This document shows, piece by piece, positions 6,598-8,946 of a stretch of DNA of 8,946 bases. Position 1 is the first letter of the stretch, and each line of letters begins with the position of its first letter. The notes under the pieces are model-generated. The model was given only the letters and a program-made list of their open reading frames with translations, searched no databases and was not told the origin of the DNA. This stretch comes from an uncultured Eubacteriales bacterium. GTDB lineage: Bacteria > Bacillota > Clostridia > Oscillospirales > CAG-272. Both the position numbers and the translations under genes were made by a program. The DNA lies in assembly GCA_934503195.1 (NCBI GenBank), contig CAKSVM010000111.1, forward strand, positions 1 through 8,946, in the 5' to 3' direction.

Positions 6598-6626
6598 TTG
6601 ACAAAACGCGCGTTCTGAGGTATAAT
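6598..6626 (+). promoter_or_regulatory. Perfect sigma-A promoter of the TetR gene
   Basis: TTGACA (6598-6603), 17 bases, TATAAT (6621-6626), again a full consensus match. The spacer contains a perfect 10 bp palindrome, AACGCGCGTT (6605-6614), which could be an autoregulatory site. The start would be near 6633, with GAGGGG (6649-6654) as ribosome binding site five bases before the ATG at 6660. Confidence 0.88.
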
Positions 6627-6659
6627 AAGACTACAGAAATTTCAAAACGAGGGGCAAAT

Positions 6660-7280
6660 ATGAAACAGGAAGACACAAAAGAAAAAATCCTGCGCGAATC
6701 GCTGAAACTATTTTCGGAAAAAGGCTTCGACGCGACAAGCGTCGGCGAAATCGCGTCGGCCGTCGGCATCCGCGCGCCGTCGCTGTATAACCACTACAAA
6801 AGTAAACAGGCGATCTTCGACGCGATTTTCGAGGACACCTCAAAACGCTACGACGATTTCACCGCGAAACTTTCGGTTCACGTCGAAAACGCCGACGGCG
6901 ACGTCGATCAGTTCGAGACGATCACGGCCGACAAGCTCGTCGAAATGGTCCGCGCGATCTTCATCTATTCGCTCGACGACGAAATGGTCAGCGCGTTCCG
7001 GAAAATGATGACAATCGAACAATTCCGGAGCGATGATCTCGCGAAACTTTATTCAGAACGCTATTTTGAGCGGATCAAAAACTACCACGCCGGGCTCTTC
7101 AAGCGGCTGATTTCGGCCGGGCGGATCAAAAATCTCGACCCCGACACGCTCGCGCTGATCTACGTCTCGCCGTTTCTGACGCTCCTCTCGGTCTGCGACC
7201 GCCAGCCCGAACGCCGCGACGAATGCCTTGCGATGCTCGAAAGCTCGGTTCGCTGCTTCTTTGATAACTTCAACCGCTGA
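6660..7280 (+). CDS. TetR/AcrR-family transcriptional regulator
   Basis: The 206 aa length is typical of the family. The N-terminal DNA-binding domain is textbook: helix 1 with ILRESLKLFSEKGFDATS (10-27), then the helix-turn-helix IASAVGIRAPSLYNHYKSK (31-49) and an amphipathic helix beginning QAIFDAI. The C-terminal domain (about 60-206) is the variable ligand-binding and dimerisation part and gives no clue to the ligand. The gene has its own perfect promoter and is divergent from the EEP hydrolase, whose promoter carries two palindromes; control of that gene and of itself is the simplest inference. Control of the nearby sugar-binding protein or permeases is possible but not shown. No clear intrinsic terminator follows the stop. 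Confidence 0.92.
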   Translation: MKQEDTKEKILRESLKLFSEKGFDATSVGEIASAVGIRAPSLYNHYKSKQAIFDAIFEDTSKRYDDFTAKLSVHVENADGDVDQFETITADKLVEMVRAIFIYSLDDEMVSAFRKMMTIEQFRSDDLAKLYSERYFERIKNYHAGLFKRLISAGRIKNLDPDTLALIYVSPFLTLLSVCDRQPERRDECLAMLESSVRCFFDNFNR

Positions 7281-7326
7281 TTTCCCACAATGTTAATTTT
7301 GTCCACATCCATGCGAATTTTTTACC

Positions 7327-7355
7327 TTTACTTATCGCGCGATTTATTGTAAAAT
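7327..7355 (+). promoter_or_regulatory. Probable promoter of the sugar-binding lipoprotein gene
   Basis: TTTACT (7327-7332), 17 bases, TAAAAT (7350-7355): four and five of six consensus positions. The start would be near 7362. A second TATAAT at 7384-7389 has no matching -35 and would leave a leader of only about 17 bases, so it is the less likely choice. Confidence 0.5.
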
Positions 7356-7364
7356 TTATATAAA

Positions 7365-7374
7365 CCGACGTCGG
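7365..7374. promoter_or_regulatory. Candidate operator palindrome CCGACGTCGG
   Basis: A perfect 10 bp palindrome lies right at the predicted transcription start of the sugar-binding protein gene. The position suits a repressor operator, for example of the LacI type common for sugar genes, but no such regulator is in the window. It does not resemble the palindromes in front of the hydrolase. Confidence 0.35.
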
Positions 7375-7400
7375 AATCAAGGTTATAATTCACATTTTTG

Positions 7401-7406
7401 AAAGGA
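7401..7406 (+). promoter_or_regulatory. Ribosome binding site that decides the lipoprotein start
   Basis: AAAGGA is followed by six bases and the ATG at 7413. An in-frame TTG at 7398 lies upstream of this site and so cannot use it. Starting at 7413 also gives a compact lipoprotein signal peptide beginning MKKR. Confidence 0.8.
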
Positions 7407-7412
7407 CAGAAT

Positions 7413-8876
7413 ATGAAAAAACGCAATTTTTCTCTCTTGCTGGCGATGCTCATGCTCGTCTCATGCGGAGAGTCCGCGGTCATTCCCGAAGTCACTACAG
7501 ATGGCGAAACAACGTCAGCCGAGGTCAAAGCTCCCGAGGAAACGAGCGGCGTTCCCGACGGATTCACTTTGAACGGCGAAGAGATCCGGATCTGGAGCCC
7601 GTCGATCGGCGCGGCCGTCTCCGAAACCTACATAAGCATGGCCGCTGAGGAGGCCGGAGACGTCTTAAGCGACGCGATTTACGCGTCAAACCTCGCCGTT
7701 GAGGAAAAACTCGACGTAAAACTCACCTTCGACACCGATCTTTCGGTAAACGAATCGCCAAACAAGATCCGCACGCTTATTCTCGCCGATGATACTACAT
7801 ATGACGCATATCATTTCATCCAGTACTCGGGCGCGGCACTGGCGGCCGAGGATCTCTACCTGAACCTCAAGGACGCGCCCTACATCAGCTTCAACAAGCC
7901 GTGGTGGGACATGAAGTACATGAAGGAGATGACGGTCGGCGACGAAAAATTGTTTGTTCTTGTAGGCGACTTCGCGACCGACCGCACGCGCACGCTGAAC
8001 TGCGTTTTTTACAACAAAAAGCTCTGCGAGGACTACTACGGCGACGCCGACAAGCTCAACTCCGAGGTTCTTGACGGCAAGTGGACGGTCGACCGGATGC
8101 GCGAAATCTGCGCCGAGGTCTGGTCGGATCAGAACTCGAACGGAATCGCCGACCGCGACGACGTCCTCGGAATGGCGATGAACACCGTCTCAAATCTCGA
8201 CGGCTACTTCTACAGCATGAGAGGAAAAATCACCTCGCGCGACAGCAAGGACGTCCCGTATCTCGACTTTATGACTGAAAAGAACATGGACGTCTGTCAG
8301 AAATTGTACGATCTGGTCTATTCGACCGACGGAATTTTCCTCTCAGGCAGTTCGTTCGACGAGGAAATGATCAACCGCAAGAAGTTCGCCGAGAACCAGT
8401 CGATGTTCCTCACCGGATTTTTCTACACGGCCGAGTCGCTGCGCGACATGAACGCCGACTACGGAATCGTTCCGCTGCCTAAGTTTGACGAGTCGCAGGA
8501 CGAGTACACAACCGGACTTCACAACATCATGCGCGACATCGCGCTCCCGGTCAACTGTCAGAACGTCGAAGGCGTCTGTGCGGTGCTGGAAGAACTGGCA
8601 TATAATGGCAACAAAACCGTGATTCCGGCCTACTACGAGATCGTCCTGAAGCACAAATACGCGCGCGACGAAGCGTCGTCGCAGATGCTCGACCTGATCA
8701 AGTCGCAGTGTACTACAGAAATAGCGTACGTTTACAGTCTTTACTTCAACGAAATGGGACTTATTTTCCGCAACATGATCGCGAAAAAGTCCGCCTCCCC
8801 CGCCTCGCTCTACGCCGAAAGAGAAGCGGCCGCGAAGAAAAATATGCAGACGCTGATCGACAAATTCATGAACTGA
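7413..8876 (+). CDS. Extracellular solute-binding lipoprotein of a sugar ABC transporter (family 1 type)
   Basis: The 487 aa protein has a lipoprotein signal peptide: MKKR, a hydrophobic core and lipobox LVSC with the lipidated cysteine at C18. A Thr/Glu-rich linker to about residue 50 should hold the domain off the membrane. The rest fits a large sugar-binding fold: SNLAVEEKLDVKL, a YDAY segment, NKPWWD at 161-166 and VPLPKFDE in the C-terminal half. A DxNxNGxxDxxD segment at 239-250 looks like an EF-hand-type calcium loop. The gene is monocistronic, with its own promoter and a strong terminator. The two CUT1 permeases on the other strand are the obvious partners, although binding proteins are usually encoded beside their permeases. 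The ligand cannot be assigned. Family assignment is by overall pattern, not by a search. Confidence 0.85.
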   Translation: MKKRNFSLLLAMLMLVSCGESAVIPEVTTDGETTSAEVKAPEETSGVPDGFTLNGEEIRIWSPSIGAAVSETYISMAAEEAGDVLSDAIYASNLAVEEKLDVKLTFDTDLSVNESPNKIRTLILADDTTYDAYHFIQYSGAALAAEDLYLNLKDAPYISFNKPWWDMKYMKEMTVGDEKLFVLVGDFATDRTRTLNCVFYNKKLCEDYYGDADKLNSEVLDGKWTVDRMREICAEVWSDQNSNGIADRDDVLGMAMNTVSNLDGYFYSMRGKITSRDSKDVPYLDFMTEKNMDVCQKLYDLVYSTDGIFLSGSSFDEEMINRKKFAENQSMFLTGFFYTAESLRDMNADYGIVPLPKFDESQDEYTTGLHNIMRDIALPVNCQNVEGVCAVLEELAYNGNKTVIPAYYEIVLKHKYARDEASSQMLDLIKSQCTTEIAYVYSLYFNEMGLIFRNMIAKKSASPASLYAEREAAAKKNMQTLIDKFMN

Positions 8877-8880
8877 GCAT

Positions 8881-8910
8881 AAAAAATCCCCGCCAAGCGG
8901 GGATTTTTTT
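8881..8910 (+). terminator. Intrinsic terminator of the sugar-binding lipoprotein gene
   Basis: A perfect 13 bp stem, AAAAAATCCCCGC (8881-8893), loop CAA, GCGGGGATTTTTT (8897-8909), ends in seven T and begins four bases after the stop codon. It is symmetric enough to work in both directions. The remaining 36 bases to the window end hold nothing I can identify. Confidence 0.95.
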
Positions 8911-8946
8911 GTCGCTATCGGAGATTTTATATCTTCATGATTCCGA

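Noticed and set aside
7281..7307. Two DnaA-box-like sequences (TTTCCCACA and TTGTCCACA)
   Set aside because: Each has mismatches to TTATCCACA, there are only two, and no replication genes are nearby, so this is not evidence for an origin.
7398..7412. TTG as start of the sugar-binding lipoprotein
   Set aside because: The ribosome binding site (7401-7406) lies downstream of the TTG. The ATG at 7413 has correct spacing and gives a standard lipoprotein signal peptide.

Overview
The window reads as chromosomal DNA of a Gram-positive, Clostridia-like bacterium, probably an uncultured gut or rumen lineage of moderately high GC. This is an inference. It rests on strong AGGAG-type ribosome binding sites, perfect TTGACA-N17-TATAAT promoters, a lipoprotein-type sugar-binding protein, sugar permeases with no ATPase gene beside them, and a coding style rich in TCG, GTC, GAC and GCG. 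There are seven protein genes, one cut by the window edge. I see no RNA genes, CRISPR arrays, insertion sequences or phage genes.

Left block (1-3303, minus strand): a two-gene unit encoding a membrane-fusion/HlyD-type adaptor with a very long predicted coiled coil (723 aa), followed after a single base by a MacB-like membrane protein that runs off the left edge. Together they look like the adaptor and permease parts of a MacAB/YknXYZ-type ABC efflux or envelope complex. The ATPase is not in the window.

Spacer (3304-3700): nearly 400 bp without a credible gene but packed with inverted repeats. These are a G/C-run foldback next to the adaptor start, two mutually exclusive hairpins, two small hairpins, and a set of three directly abutting hairpins (3610-3691) just downstream of the sugar permease operon. 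The last looks like a REP-like or RNA-stabilising palindromic element and is the least explained structure here.

Middle block (3701-5583, minus strand): two CUT1 sugar ABC permeases, MalF-like then MalG-like, overlapping by 4 nt. Upstream, on the same strand but behind a hairpin terminator, is a cytoplasmic endonuclease/exonuclease/phosphatase-fold hydrolase (5684-6457). It is divergently transcribed from a TetR-family regulator (6660-7280). Both of these genes have perfect consensus promoters. The hydrolase promoter is flanked by two related imperfect palindromes, which suggests that the TetR protein controls the hydrolase.

Right block (7413-8876, plus strand): an extracellular sugar-binding lipoprotein with its own promoter, a palindrome at the presumed transcription start and a strong terminator. 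It is the most plausible partner for the two permeases, giving an importer split across a regulator/hydrolase pair. The ATPase would have to come from elsewhere, as with the shared MsiK-type ATPases known in Gram-positive bacteria.
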